The notes beneath the pieces are model-generated. The model did no database searches. It saw only the letters and a list, made by a program, of their open reading frames with translations, and was not told where the DNA came from. From assembly GCF_016863635.1 (NCBI RefSeq), contig NZ_BOPG01000012.1, forward strand, positions 248,001-312,000: a stretch of DNA of 64,000 bases, written 5' to 3'. The DNA is from Virgisporangium aurantiacum (GTDB lineage Bacteria; Actinomycetota; Actinomycetes; Mycobacteriales; Micromonosporaceae). A program made the translations under genes and the position numbers. Position 1 is the first letter of the stretch; the number at the start of each line of letters is the position of its first letter. Positions 7,929-15,898 of the stretch are shown piece by piece.

Positions 7929-9026
7929 TCAGTCGCCGTGCGTGTGCGCCCGTGCGGGGTCGGGGCCGTGCACCTCGGGCGGGGCGATGAACTGGGGTGC
8001 CGCCAGGCCGTGCGCGTCGGCCGTCGCCTGCTGCATGGCGGCGTGGTTGGCGCCGTGATACCGGTCGATGGCCTCCTGCGCGCCGGGCGGCATGCTGCCG
8101 TCGGCGTTGCGCACGAGGAACAGGCCGACCATGCCGGTGTCGGAGTGCGACTGGACGTGGCAGTGGTACATCCACACGCCCGGGCCGACGCCCTCTCCGG
8201 CGAGCACCTGGAACCCGAACGAGTTGCCCGGGTTGAGATCCTTGTTGTCGACGACCTGGCTGGGGTCGGTCGTGCTCTCGAGCATGCCGGTGCGGTTGTC
8301 GGCCCACCGGTGGGCGTGGAGGTGGAACGTGTGGAACAGGCTGCCGTGCCCGATCGCGATCCACTCGACCCGCTGGCCCAGGTTGGCCTCGAACATCGGC
8401 GCGTTCGGGGCGATCTTGTTGTTGATCATCTGGTCGTTGAAGACGACCGTGAACTGCTTCTCCGGCAGGATGTCACCGCGCCGGCGGACGATCAGCCCGC
8501 CGTACAGGCCACGGATGAGGCCGCCGGTGCCGTGGTCGGTGCCCATCGCGTGGTCGTGGTAGTGCCAGTAGCCGGCGCTGCCGGGCATGAAACGCCGGCC
8601 GGCGGCTGCGGACATCTCCCGCGACCGCCACGTGTAGACCCGGGTCTCGCCGGGGTTGTTGAAGGACAGGTGCAGCGGGCTGCCGTCGGACTCGGTGCTG
8701 TAGTCGACGCCGTGCGGATGGATCGACAACCGCTGCGTGGTGTTGTTGACGAGGGTGACCTCCAGGGTGTCGCCCTCGTACATCTCCAGCAGCGGGCCGG
8801 GAATCGTCGCCTGTCCGGGTGCGAGGCCGTAGCCGTACAGGTTGCCCGGCAACGCCTCCGCGTAGATGGTGACCCGGCGGGTGGCCCCCGCGGCCTTGGC
8901 GGGTGGCGGGTTCCCGGTCATCACGCTGCCGAGCGCCGCCGCCGGGAGAGTGGCCGCCGCCGCGCCGGTGACCAGCACCGAACGCCGCGACAGGAGCCTG
9001 CGTAACAGATCGGCGTGCTGGCCCAT
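7929..9026 (-). CDS. Two-domain multicopper oxidase (small laccase type), Tat-exported
   Basis: A 365-residue enzyme. Residues 9-21 (RRLLSRRSVLVTG) plus a hydrophobic run form a Tat signal, as expected for a copper enzyme folded before export. All four copper motifs are present: HPHG (103-106), HYHDH (155-159), HTFHLHAH (232-239) and HCHVQSHSDTGM (288-299). The length and motif layout match the trimeric small laccases (SLAC) of streptomycetes, which oxidise phenols or other donors and reduce oxygen to water. The C-terminus is His/Pro-rich. The start follows AAGGGGGACGG. It lies 61 bases upstream of the sugar-dehydrogenase gene on the same strand, so the copper and sugar-oxidation genes may be co-expressed. 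Confidence 0.92.
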   Translation of the reverse strand: MGQHADLLRRLLSRRSVLVTGAAAATLPAAALGSVMTGNPPPAKAAGATRRVTIYAEALPGNLYGYGLAPGQATIPGPLLEMYEGDTLEVTLVNNTTQRLSIHPHGVDYSTESDGSPLHLSFNNPGETRVYTWRSREMSAAAGRRFMPGSAGYWHYHDHAMGTDHGTGGLIRGLYGGLIVRRRGDILPEKQFTVVFNDQMINNKIAPNAPMFEANLGQRVEWIAIGHGSLFHTFHLHAHRWADNRTGMLESTTDPSQVVDNKDLNPGNSFGFQVLAGEGVGPGVWMYHCHVQSHSDTGMVGLFLVRNADGSMPPGAQEAIDRYHGANHAAMQQATADAHGLAAPQFIAPPEVHGPDPARAHTHGD

Positions 9027-9390
9027 CCGTCCCCCTTACATCTGCGTGAGGTGCGACTGGCCGCGTGAGGCACGCACGGTTGAGCCACGCTTGGCCCAGT
9101 GGCCAGAAGGACGCCCGAACTGCGCATGCCGGCGGTAGCCGCGCCGCTGGAAAGTGGTTCTACGAGGAACTTTGGGGGTTCTGGGAGAAACTTATGTACT
9201 GACCGATCAAAAGTAAAGAGCTTCATCAATAAAGTCCGGCATCAGTACGATCGACCTCGATCTCCGCGTTCGAATCGCATCGACAGCCTTTCGACGCTCA
9301 GCGTAGCGACGGCGCTCGATAAGGCGCGCCGACACGCGGAGACCAGCACGAATGCCTCATCGGGCAGTGAGGTCTGGTGGACCAGACCAT
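9027..9390. other. Non-coding stretch upstream of the laccase
   Basis: About 360 bases with no supported gene. The middle (about 9190-9235) is relatively AT-rich (AAAGTAAAGAGC, CATCAATAAAG), unlike its surroundings. It could hold the laccase promoter, but no convincing spaced hexamers are visible. The right end carries a short hairpin at the 3' end of the ABC operon. ORFs here have no recognisable features. Confidence 0.5.
9371..9388 (-). terminator. Hairpin after the ABC exporter operon
   Basis: GGTCTGG and CCAGACC form a 7-bp stem with a TGGA loop three bases beyond the stop codon of the leftward ATPase gene at 9391. There is no U-tract, as is common in actinobacteria. The position makes a termination or 3'-end role likely. 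Confidence 0.5.
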
Positions 9391-10011
9391 TCAGACCGGT
9401 TCGATATGACCTGAACGCAGGCGGAGCACGTCGTCGGCGACGTCGATGATGCGCTCGTCGTGGGTGGCCACGAGCACCAGCGTCCCGCCGGCGACGGCCG
9501 CCTTCAGCGCGTCGATCACCATGCCGACGTGCTCGTCGTCCTGGTGGCCGGTCGGCTCGTCGAGCACCGCGACCGCCGATCCCAGTACCAGCGCCCGGGC
9601 CAACGCCGTGCGCTGCTGCTCGCCCTGCGACGTCTGGTGCACCGGACGCCCCGCGATCCCGGCCAGCCCGAGCCGCTCCAGCAGCTCCGGGTCGGGCGTG
9701 CGGCGGCGGATCCGGGCCGGCAGCAACGCGTTCTCGGCCACGGTCAACTCGGTGGCCAGGGCGAGCCGCTGCGGCAGCAGCGACACCGTCGCCCAGTCAC
9801 GCACCCGGTGCGCCGGCCGGCCGTCGACGCGCACGGTGCCCGCGGTCGGCGTCATCACGCCGGCGACCAGGTGGCACAGCGTCGACTTGCCCGACCCCGA
9901 CCGCCCGGCGAGCACGGCCAGCCGCCCCGGCCGCAGCTCCACAGAGATGTCGTGCAGCACGGTCGTCGACCCGCGCGTGTGCGAAACCCCGGACGCCTCG
10001 ACAAGACTCAC
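9391..10011 (-). CDS. ABC exporter ATPase (LolD/MacB type)
   Basis: A 206-residue ATP-binding protein. Walker A is AGRSGSGKST, Walker B is AVLDEPTG, and the H-loop is ATHDER. The signature region reads TSQGEQQRTALARAL, with Gln in place of the usual second Gly-side residue of SGGEQQ. The GTG start at 10011 overlaps the stop of the preceding ATPase gene (GTGA). The longer in-frame extension runs inside that gene and is rejected. Together with the next two genes it forms an FtsX-type export system, in which ATPases drive lipoprotein, peptide or lipid extraction rather than classical uptake. Substrate is unknown. Two different ATPases beside one permease suggest a heterodimeric ATPase pair. Confidence 0.86.
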   Translation of the reverse strand: MSLVEASGVSHTRGSTTVLHDISVELRPGRLAVLAGRSGSGKSTLCHLVAGVMTPTAGTVRVDGRPAHRVRDWATVSLLPQRLALATELTVAENALLPARIRRRTPDPELLERLGLAGIAGRPVHQTSQGEQQRTALARALVLGSAVAVLDEPTGHQDDEHVGMVIDALKAAVAGGTLVLVATHDERIIDVADDVLRLRSGHIEPV

Positions 10012-10823
10012 GGGTGCAGCTCCACGTGGCCGTCCCGCACGGTCACCACGACCTGGCCGGCCGGGAACAGCGCCAGCGCGGCGGCCGGCAACTGGATGCG
10101 GCCCTGACCGTCGATCGCGGTCGCGTGCGCCCGGCCGTTGTCGGTCTGCGAGGTGGTCCCGGACAGCACGCCCCGGCTCAGGTGCAGCACGGTGTCTGCG
10201 AACGCGACCGCCCGCGCGTCGTGCGTGGCCATCACGACGCCCGCCCCCGCCGTCGCGCACGAGCGCAGGTGCGCCAGCACCAGTTCGGCGGTGTCGTCGT
10301 CGAGTTCGGCCGTCGGTTCGTCGGCGACGATCAGCGCCGGCGGCCCGACCGCCGCCGCGGCCACGGCGAGGCGCTGCTGTTCCCCGCCCGACATCGCGGC
10401 CAGCCGGGCGCCGGCGCGCGCGGTCAGGTCGAGGGCGCGCAGGGCCGCGTCGGGATCCGGGTGGACGCGGCGCAGGCGCGCCACCTGCGTCAGCTGCCGC
10501 CGAGCGGTCAACTGCGGGAACAGGCAGTGGCCGGGCACCTGCGCGATCCAGCCGATCTCGCGGCGACGGATCCGGTGCAGGTCGCGCCGGCCGAGCGCCG
10601 ACACCGCACGGCCGCGCCAGCGCAACTCGCCGCCGGCCGGCCGCTCGCGCAGCGCCAGGATCGCCAGCAGGGTGGACTTCCCGCTGCCGGACGGCCCGGT
10701 GATCGCGGTGACCCGGCCCGGCCGCACCACGACGTCGACGCCGCGCAGCGCCTGCGTCGCACCGGTCGGCGCCGGATACAACTGCAGCAGTTCGGCACCG
10801 GCGAGAAGCCCCTCATCAGCCAC
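10008..10823 (-). CDS. ABC exporter ATPase with AbrB-like C-terminal extension
   Basis: A 271-residue ATPase. Walker A is GPSGSGKST, the signature is MSGGEQQRLAVAAA, Walker B is ALIVADEPTAELDD and the H-loop is ATHDAR. The ATPase core ends near residue 215. About 45 further residues include AIDGQGRIQLPAAALALFP and VTVRDGHVELHP, which looks like the GR-x-x-LP beta-hairpin of AbrB/SpoVT/MazE swapped-hairpin domains. The first 8 bases overlap the 3' end of the permease gene, so the three genes are translationally linked. Such a tail could dimerise the protein or contact DNA. This is inference from a short motif. The ATPase call is firm and the tail call tentative. Confidence 0.86.
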   Translation of the reverse strand: MADEGLLAGAELLQLYPAPTGATQALRGVDVVVRPGRVTAITGPSGSGKSTLLAILALRERPAGGELRWRGRAVSALGRRDLHRIRRREIGWIAQVPGHCLFPQLTARRQLTQVARLRRVHPDPDAALRALDLTARAGARLAAMSGGEQQRLAVAAAAVGPPALIVADEPTAELDDDTAELVLAHLRSCATAGAGVVMATHDARAVAFADTVLHLSRGVLSGTTSQTDNGRAHATAIDGQGRIQLPAAALALFPAGQVVVTVRDGHVELHP

Positions 10824-13560
10824 GGAACGCCTCCTCCTCCCGCGCCGACGAGCGCACGATCACCAGAAGAACGGCCAGCGCCGCCGCCACCACCGCAACC
10901 CCCAGGGTGACGCCCACCGCCGACGCCGGCACGCCGAACCGCAGCACCGGCACCTGATCCGGCACCGGGTCGAGCAGCCGCGCCGCCATCGGACGCAGCA
11001 CCGCCAGCCCGCCCACCGCGCACGCCAACGCCACCACGACCAGCGTGACGAGTTCCGCGACCCGGGCACCCACGACCTTCGCGCGTCCGACACCGACGCG
11101 GGCGAGCATCAGGTCACCGGGCCGGGCGGCCACCGCCGTCCGGTCGGCGTGCAGCGCCAGCGCGACGATCGCCAGCAGCGCCAGGTACGCCGCGACGGCC
11201 AGTTCGTAGCCGCGGGACTGGCGGGCCGCCACGTAGTCCGCGTCCTGCCGGTACTGCTCGATCGTCGAGACCAGGCCGGCGTCGACCGACCGCGGCGCCA
11301 CCACCTCGTCGATGCCACGCTGCCCGGTCGAGCTCCACAGCTCGGTGCGGGCGAAACTGGGCGCGCCGCCGGTCGGGCGCAGCCGCGGATCGTCGCGCCC
11401 CAGATGGCGGAACATGGCCGCGTCCGGCACGACGTACAGCGCGCGGTTCCCGAGCCCGGGGAACGCCGGCAGCTTCGCGATCACCAGCATCTGCCCGTTC
11501 CACCCGGCGAGGTTCACCGGCACGTCGTCGACGCGCGCGAGCGACGGATCGCCGACCACGATCGCCGGAACCTTCGATCCGGACACGTCCGCGGTCGCCA
11601 GTCGCCGCAACGCATTCCGGGCGGCGGCGAGGTCGGCGCCGCGACCCCAGTCGGCGACCCGCAGGAACGACTCCGGCTCGACCACGACGAGGTCGCGAAG
11701 CCCGTCGTCGTAGGGCGTCGTGGCGTCGAGCCGCCACACCAACGCGGCGTGTGCGGGCAGCGGCGGCGTGCGCACGCCGGGCACCAGGCCCTCCGGCGCC
11801 GGCCCGTCCTCCGGTTTCGGCTCGGGCGGCCGGTTCACCGCCTGGTCGTCGAGCACCCAGGAGCCCGGAATCGTGGCGACCGCGGCGGCACCGGCCGACG
11901 TCGCCACCCGGTCGTCGATGTTCACCGCCACGGTGTCCACGGCCGACACGGTGAACACCAGCATTCCGAGGCCGGTGGCCAGCAGCACCACGGTCAGCAC
12001 CCGTTCGCCGCCGGCCGCGAGCCGGCGGCGCAGCAGCCAGCCGACAACCATCGGCCTGCGGTCCGTGGTGGTCGTTCCTTTCAGCAGGGACGCGAGCCGC
12101 ACGGCCAGCGTGCCGCCGAGCACCCCGGCCGCGGCGAACACCAGCATCGGGACGACACGGTCGACGCCCCGCGCCTGCGTGGTGCCCCACATCCCGACCC
12201 CGGCGACCGCCGCCGCCACGATCACGAGCAGCCCCCACGGCCGCGCCCGCCGCGGCGAGACCGGTACGGCCGGCCGCACGCGTCGCGCCGCCGACAGCGC
12301 GGCCACCGCCGCGACCGTCACCGGACCGGCGAGCGCGGCAAGTCCGGCCGCGACCAGAGCCGGCCGCAGCGAGACGGCCGTGACCGGACCGGGCGGCCCG
12401 AACCGCTCGACCAGCACCCGCGCCAGCGCCCAGCCCGCGACCGCCGCGGGCACCGCCGGCACGAGGTGCTCCACGAACCACAGAATGCCCACAGTGGACG
12501 GTGCCAGCCCCGACCCGACGCTGTGCCGCAGTTCGAGCCGCCGTCGCCGCACCGCGAGGAGGCCGATCGCGAGCACCGACGCGAGCCCGACTGCCAGCGC
12601 CGCCCAGCCGGATACCCGGGTCCGCCGCTGCACCGCCTCCGCCGTCCCGGACGCGTCGGCGACCACCTGCGCGATCCCGCTGGCCACCCGCGGCGTCACC
12701 GGGCCGGCGTCGACCATGCGGCCGAGGTAGCGGCGCCGGACCTCTTCGACCTCGCGCGCGGCCGTGCGCGCCTCGACCAGGGTGGTGCCGGGCGTGAGCT
12801 TCGCGTCGGCCCACCACAGCATGCGGTCGCCGCTCGCCTTGGCCAGCCGTTCGATCGTGTCGATGTCGCCGATGAGCAGGTGCGCCTTCAACGTCGACGC
12901 CTGCGTGTCACCCGGAAAGTCGCGCTGCTCCCGCGCCCACGACGCGGCACCGCCGGGCGGGTCGGCCGGCAACCGGCTGCCGGCGACCGCGTAGACCCCG
13001 GCGATCCGCACCGCGACCCCGTCCGGGTTCGCGCCCAGGGTGTCGATCCGGTAGGTGACGGTGTCGCCGGCCCGCACCCCGAGATCGGTGGCCAGCGGCT
13101 CCGGCAACCAGACCCCGTCGCTTCCGGCCTCCCCGACCGGCACCAGCCGCGCGGTCGGATCCGTGACGGCGAGCAGTCGCGCGGTCAGCGCCCGCCCGCC
13201 GGCCGTCACCGTCGCCTCCCACCGCTTCGGCCGCACCGACTCCATGCCGACCGAGGCCCCACCCAACGTCGGCTCCGACAGGTGCCGCACCCCGCGCAGG
13301 TCCGCGATCGCTGTCTGCTGGTCGGCGCTGTTCGGCGACGCGGAGGCGGTGAGCCGCACCGCCACGTCCTCACCCTGGCTGGCCGTCGGCGAGATCGCCG
13401 CCAGCCGGCTGGCGAAGACCGCGTTGTCCGACGCCTCGTCAAAGATCGGCGCGGACGCCGCGGCGAGCGACGCCACGGTGAACACGGCCAGCACGAGGAC
13501 GGTCCACGGCCCCTGCCGCAACCACCCCGTCACCACGGCCGCCACCAATGGCCAGCGCAC
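10816..13560 (-). CDS. FtsX/MacB-type ABC transporter permease
   Basis: A large integral membrane protein (914 residues from this start). It has an N-terminal membrane helix (VLVLAVFTVASLAAASAP), a long extracytoplasmic region, a central group of helices (about residues 310-500) and a C-terminal group ending near residue 900. This duplicated FtsX-type layout is common in actinobacterial exporters. The GTG at 13560 is preferred because GGGGAGGT lies seven bases upstream. A GTG at 13623 would add 21 Gly-rich residues. It is the first gene of the three-gene operon and overlaps the downstream ATPase by 8 bases. The substrate cannot be told from the sequence. Confidence 0.83.
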   Translation of the reverse strand: MRWPLVAAVVTGWLRQGPWTVLVLAVFTVASLAAASAPIFDEASDNAVFASRLAAISPTASQGEDVAVRLTASASPNSADQQTAIADLRGVRHLSEPTLGGASVGMESVRPKRWEATVTAGGRALTARLLAVTDPTARLVPVGEAGSDGVWLPEPLATDLGVRAGDTVTYRIDTLGANPDGVAVRIAGVYAVAGSRLPADPPGGAASWAREQRDFPGDTQASTLKAHLLIGDIDTIERLAKASGDRMLWWADAKLTPGTTLVEARTAAREVEEVRRRYLGRMVDAGPVTPRVASGIAQVVADASGTAEAVQRRTRVSGWAALAVGLASVLAIGLLAVRRRRLELRHSVGSGLAPSTVGILWFVEHLVPAVPAAVAGWALARVLVERFGPPGPVTAVSLRPALVAAGLAALAGPVTVAAVAALSAARRVRPAVPVSPRRARPWGLLVIVAAAVAGVGMWGTTQARGVDRVVPMLVFAAAGVLGGTLAVRLASLLKGTTTTDRRPMVVGWLLRRRLAAGGERVLTVVLLATGLGMLVFTVSAVDTVAVNIDDRVATSAGAAAVATIPGSWVLDDQAVNRPPEPKPEDGPAPEGLVPGVRTPPLPAHAALVWRLDATTPYDDGLRDLVVVEPESFLRVADWGRGADLAAARNALRRLATADVSGSKVPAIVVGDPSLARVDDVPVNLAGWNGQMLVIAKLPAFPGLGNRALYVVPDAAMFRHLGRDDPRLRPTGGAPSFARTELWSSTGQRGIDEVVAPRSVDAGLVSTIEQYRQDADYVAARQSRGYELAVAAYLALLAIVALALHADRTAVAARPGDLMLARVGVGRAKVVGARVAELVTLVVVALACAVGGLAVLRPMAARLLDPVPDQVPVLRFGVPASAVGVTLGVAVVAAALAVLLVIVRSSAREEEAFRG

Positions 13561-13650
13561 CCGTTCGACCTCCCCCGCCGACAGCCCGCCCACATCCTGC
13601 CCCGGGCCACCCCCAAGGTCCACTGAACGCCGATCCCAACCGGGTACCCA

Positions 13651-14133
13651 CTACGGCGCCAGCCACCAGTTCAGCGGTTTGTCGTCGGCGTCGTAGACGT
13701 TCCCGTAGCTCCAGGGGCACTCATGATCAGCGGTCCAGTGATCGACGATTTCCTCGATCGCGGGGAAGCCCGCCGACACCGGCACCGTGATCACGATGAA
13801 CCTCCGGTGCACCGGCGTCTCGACGATTCCGCCGAGGCGCTCGAACGCGGTGGTCAGAACGGTGATGTCCGGGTCGGCCGGTGGTGCGGCGGGCCAGATC
13901 ACGAGGCAGAGGTTGCCGCCGCGTCGCAGCACCTCGAAGGTTCCGTCCTCGGTGACCCGGATCCGGTCGCCCGCCGCGCAGTCGTAGACCAGCGCCGGGC
14001 TGGCGAGAACGTCGTACACACCGGGCGACACCACCGTTGCCGGCACCTGCTCGTGAACGGGCTGCCCCTCCGCTGTCCCACCGGCCAACAGCATGACGTG
14101 CGTATGCTCGCGCTCGACCTTCTCGACCTCCAC
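13651..14133 (-). CDS. DUF4265 domain protein
   Basis: A 160-residue soluble protein. Features of the DUF4265 family are the beta-rich N-terminal half (VYDVLASPALVYDCAAGD, VLRRGGNLCLVIW) and the C-terminal WSYGNVYDADDKPLNWWLAP. Members are small cytoplasmic proteins of unknown role, sometimes near toxin-immunity genes, but no toxin is seen here. It lacks a signal peptide. It is transcribed leftward and separated from the permease gene by about 90 bases, so it may have its own transcript or share a weak read-through. Family confidence is moderate to good and functional knowledge is nil. Confidence 0.78.
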   Translation of the reverse strand: MEVEKVEREHTHVMLLAGGTAEGQPVHEQVPATVVSPGVYDVLASPALVYDCAAGDRIRVTEDGTFEVLRRGGNLCLVIWPAAPPADPDITVLTTAFERLGGIVETPVHRRFIVITVPVSAGFPAIEEIVDHWTADHECPWSYGNVYDADDKPLNWWLAP

Positions 14134-14152
14134 GGCCGCGATTCTTCCACCC

Positions 14153-14314
14153 TTACGTCAGCGCGCGATCCGCGTCTCGTCGGGCCGCCCGCCGGCGGTA
14201 GCGGCGAAGGTCGACGAGCAGGTCCTCGTAGTCCTCCGGTGACAGCAGGAGGCATGGGCGCGAGCGCGAGAGGCGAAGAAACGCCTCGTCGAGCCGGCCT
14301 GCCCTGCGGTGCAC
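14153..14314 (-). CDS. Possible small ORF, basic helical peptide
   Basis: A 53-residue reading frame from a GTG. Its sequence looks protein-like (SRPCLLLSPEDYEDLLVDLR followed by RYRRRAARRDADRAL): an acidic-amphipathic helix then a basic tail. No ribosome binding site precedes the GTG and no family is recognised. The frame continues upstream without a stop into the thioesterase gene. It could be a small antitoxin-like protein, a decayed gene end or chance coding in GC-rich DNA. It fills the otherwise empty 230-base gap between the DUF4265 and thioesterase genes. Confidence 0.3.
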   Translation of the reverse strand: MHRRAGRLDEAFLRLSRSRPCLLLSPEDYEDLLVDLRRYRRRAARRDADRALT

Positions 14315-14367
14315 CGGAAGTCGAACATCCGCGTAGCAAGATCTGCGAACCGGGCATACGCCGGCTG

Positions 14368-14790
14368 CTACGCGAGGCCGAGGAGGTCCGGGCGATCCGC
14401 GACCGCGCGCCAGCGGGCACCCGGGTCGTCGACCAGCCGGCGGGTGTCCAGGTCGAGCAGCCCGGTGACCGTGCTGACCTCCGCCACCAGCGCGCCCTCG
14501 CGGTTGTGGAACTCGCGATGGACCCGGAACGTCCGGCCCTCGCCCCACGCGAACGCGCAAGAGACGGTCACCTCGTCGCCGCCGCGGAGTTCGCGGTGGT
14601 ATCGGATGGTGGTCTCGATGTTGACCGGGCCGACGCCGGAGCGCAGCAGTGCGTCGACGTCGACGCCGGCCGCCCGTACGCAGGCGTACAGCGCGTGGTC
14701 GGCGTACTGGACGTACACCGCGCCGTTGGCGTGACCCTGCGGGTCGAGTTCGTACGACCGCACCTCGATCGGCACGGAGAAGGTGCTCAT
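14368..14790 (-). CDS. Acyl-CoA thioesterase, hot-dog fold (4-hydroxybenzoyl-CoA thioesterase-like)
   Basis: A 140-residue protein with the hot-dog thioesterase pattern. VRSYELDPQGHANGAVYVQY contains the D-x-x-GHxN-x-x-xY active-site motif of the YbgC/FcbC group, followed by IETTIRYHRELRGGDEV and RVHREFHNREGALVAE. These enzymes hydrolyse acyl-CoA thioesters in the cytoplasm. The ATG at 14790 overlaps the stop of the preceding 98-residue gene (ATGA), so the two are translationally coupled. The chain length preference cannot be inferred. Regulation is probably from the promoter and palindrome upstream of the coupled gene. Confidence 0.88.
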   Translation of the reverse strand: MSTFSVPIEVRSYELDPQGHANGAVYVQYADHALYACVRAAGVDVDALLRSGVGPVNIETTIRYHRELRGGDEVTVSCAFAWGEGRTFRVHREFHNREGALVAEVSTVTGLLDLDTRRLVDDPGARWRAVADRPDLLGLA

Positions 14791-15083
14791 GCCGTCCGCT
14801 CCCGCAGCCACTCCCGCGACCGGGCGCTGGCGTACCGGAGCCCGTCGCGGGTCTCGATCCAGTCGCCGCGCGCCCAGCCGCCCGCGGTCTGCGGTGCGAA
14901 CCCGTGCCGGCGGAACAGCGCGCTCGCCTCCTCGCGCGTCAGTCCGCGCGATCCCCATTCGTCGAGCACCGCGGCGATGCGGTCGTCCTCCGGCACGGCC
15001 GGTTCGTCGTCGAGCGCGTCGGCCAGGTCGGTGAAGCCGCGCGCGATGAGCCGCAGGGCCGCGGCGGCGGCACGGGTGTCCAT
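14787..15083 (-). CDS. Hypothetical protein coupled to the thioesterase
   Basis: A 98-residue cytoplasmic protein of unknown function. The N-terminal half is Ala-rich helical (RAAAAALRLIARGFTDLADAL), followed by an acidic linker. The second half (GLTREEASALFRRHGFAPQT, then GGWARGDWIETRDGLRYASARSREWL) resembles a small helical plus beta-wing arrangement. A winged-helix role is possible but unproven. Its stop overlaps the start of the thioesterase gene. A strong palindrome lies directly upstream within what looks like its promoter, so if this is a DNA-binding protein it could regulate itself. The start is the only good ATG and has GGAG close by. Confidence 0.68.
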   Translation of the reverse strand: MDTRAAAAALRLIARGFTDLADALDDEPAVPEDDRIAAVLDEWGSRGLTREEASALFRRHGFAPQTAGGWARGDWIETRDGLRYASARSREWLRERTA

Positions 15084-15091
15084 GCTCCGAT

Positions 15092-15122
15092 CGTATACCG
15101 ATCGCTAGCGATCGGATAGCAA
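15092..15122 (-). promoter_or_regulatory. Promoter with an 18-bp palindromic operator in the spacer
   Basis: Read leftward, TTGCTA (15122-15117) and TATACG (15097-15092) are separated by 19 bases. The spacer contains a perfect 18-bp palindrome, CCGATCGCTAGCGATCGG (15098-15115). The -10 ends eight bases before the ATG at 15083, so the transcript would be nearly leaderless. A palindrome between -35 and -10 is the classic position for TetR- or MarR-type repression. The stop codon of the upstream hydrolase lies inside the palindrome. Confidence 0.6.
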
Positions 15123-15836
15123 TAGGAACGGCGCGACGACGGCCGCGAACCGGTCCGGCGCCAGGCTGTGAATGCGGTGACCGACCGGGATCGTCACGAA
15201 CTCCGCGCCCGGGATCCGGGCCGCCGCGTCGGCGAGGCGGTCCGGCGGGAGGTGACTCGTCGGTCCGCCCGAGAGGACCAGTGTCGGCGCGGTGATCGCG
15301 GGCAGCCGGTCCCACCACCCGGGGTCGGGCCGGCGCAGTTCGCGGATGGCCGAGGTCAACGCCGTCGGGTGGTAGCGGCGCCGGCGGAGCAACGCGCCGG
15401 CGAAGAGCAACGTGACCCGCGCGGGCGACAGCACCGCGGTCGCGACGCCGTCCCGGGCCGGCGCGGGCGGGTCCTCGAGCACGAGCCGGCTGACCCCGTC
15501 GGGCCGCTCCTGCGCGACGAGTGACGCCGTGTGCGCGCCGAGCGAGTGCCCCACCAGCGCCGGCCGGTCCAGCGCGAGCACGTCCAGCAGCCCGGTGACC
15601 GCGTCCCGGTAGCCGGCCAGCGAATAGCTCCGGAACCGGGCGGTGCCGCCGTGACCGGGCAGGTCGGGCGCGATGACCCGGCGCCCGGCCGCGGCGAGCA
15701 CGCCGGCGAACCGGTCCCAGGTCGACGCGTCGCTGCCGCCGCCGTGCAGCAGCACGACGGCCGGCCCGCCGGCGTCACCCGTCTCGCGGTAGCTCATCCG
15801 CGATCCGCCGACCTCGACCACCCGAACCTTGATCAC
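15105..15836 (-). CDS. Alpha/beta hydrolase
   Basis: A 243-residue cytoplasmic hydrolase. AVVLLHGGGSDASTWDRF holds the oxyanion HG motif, VIAPDLPGHGGT the typical loop, and LVGHSLGAHTA the nucleophile elbow G-H-S-L-G. The acid and histidine appear near the C-terminus (TLVLSGGPTSHLPPDRL and FVTIPVGHRIHSLAPDRF). The GTG at 15836 gives the expected short beta-strand start (VIKVRVVEVGGSRMSYRE). The longer extension is Arg-rich and crosses into the divergent gene's promoter region. The substrate is unknown; esterase, lactonase or haloalkane-type activities all share this pattern. It lies upstream of the thioesterase pair on the same strand. Confidence 0.88.
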   Translation of the reverse strand: MIKVRVVEVGGSRMSYRETGDAGGPAVVLLHGGGSDASTWDRFAGVLAAAGRRVIAPDLPGHGGTARFRSYSLAGYRDAVTGLLDVLALDRPALVGHSLGAHTASLVAQERPDGVSRLVLEDPPAPARDGVATAVLSPARVTLLFAGALLRRRRYHPTALTSAIRELRRPDPGWWDRLPAITAPTLVLSGGPTSHLPPDRLADAAARIPGAEFVTIPVGHRIHSLAPDRFAAVVAPFLLLSDR

Positions 15837-15898
15837 GCCGCAGCCTAACGGCGGCCGGGGCACGGACCCGCGCGGCCGCCCGCCGCGTACCACCGGGC

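Noticed and set aside
9190-9235. AT-rich patch as a possible insertion-sequence remnant
   Set aside because: No terminal repeats, target duplication or transposase fragment can be seen. It is more likely promoter sequence.
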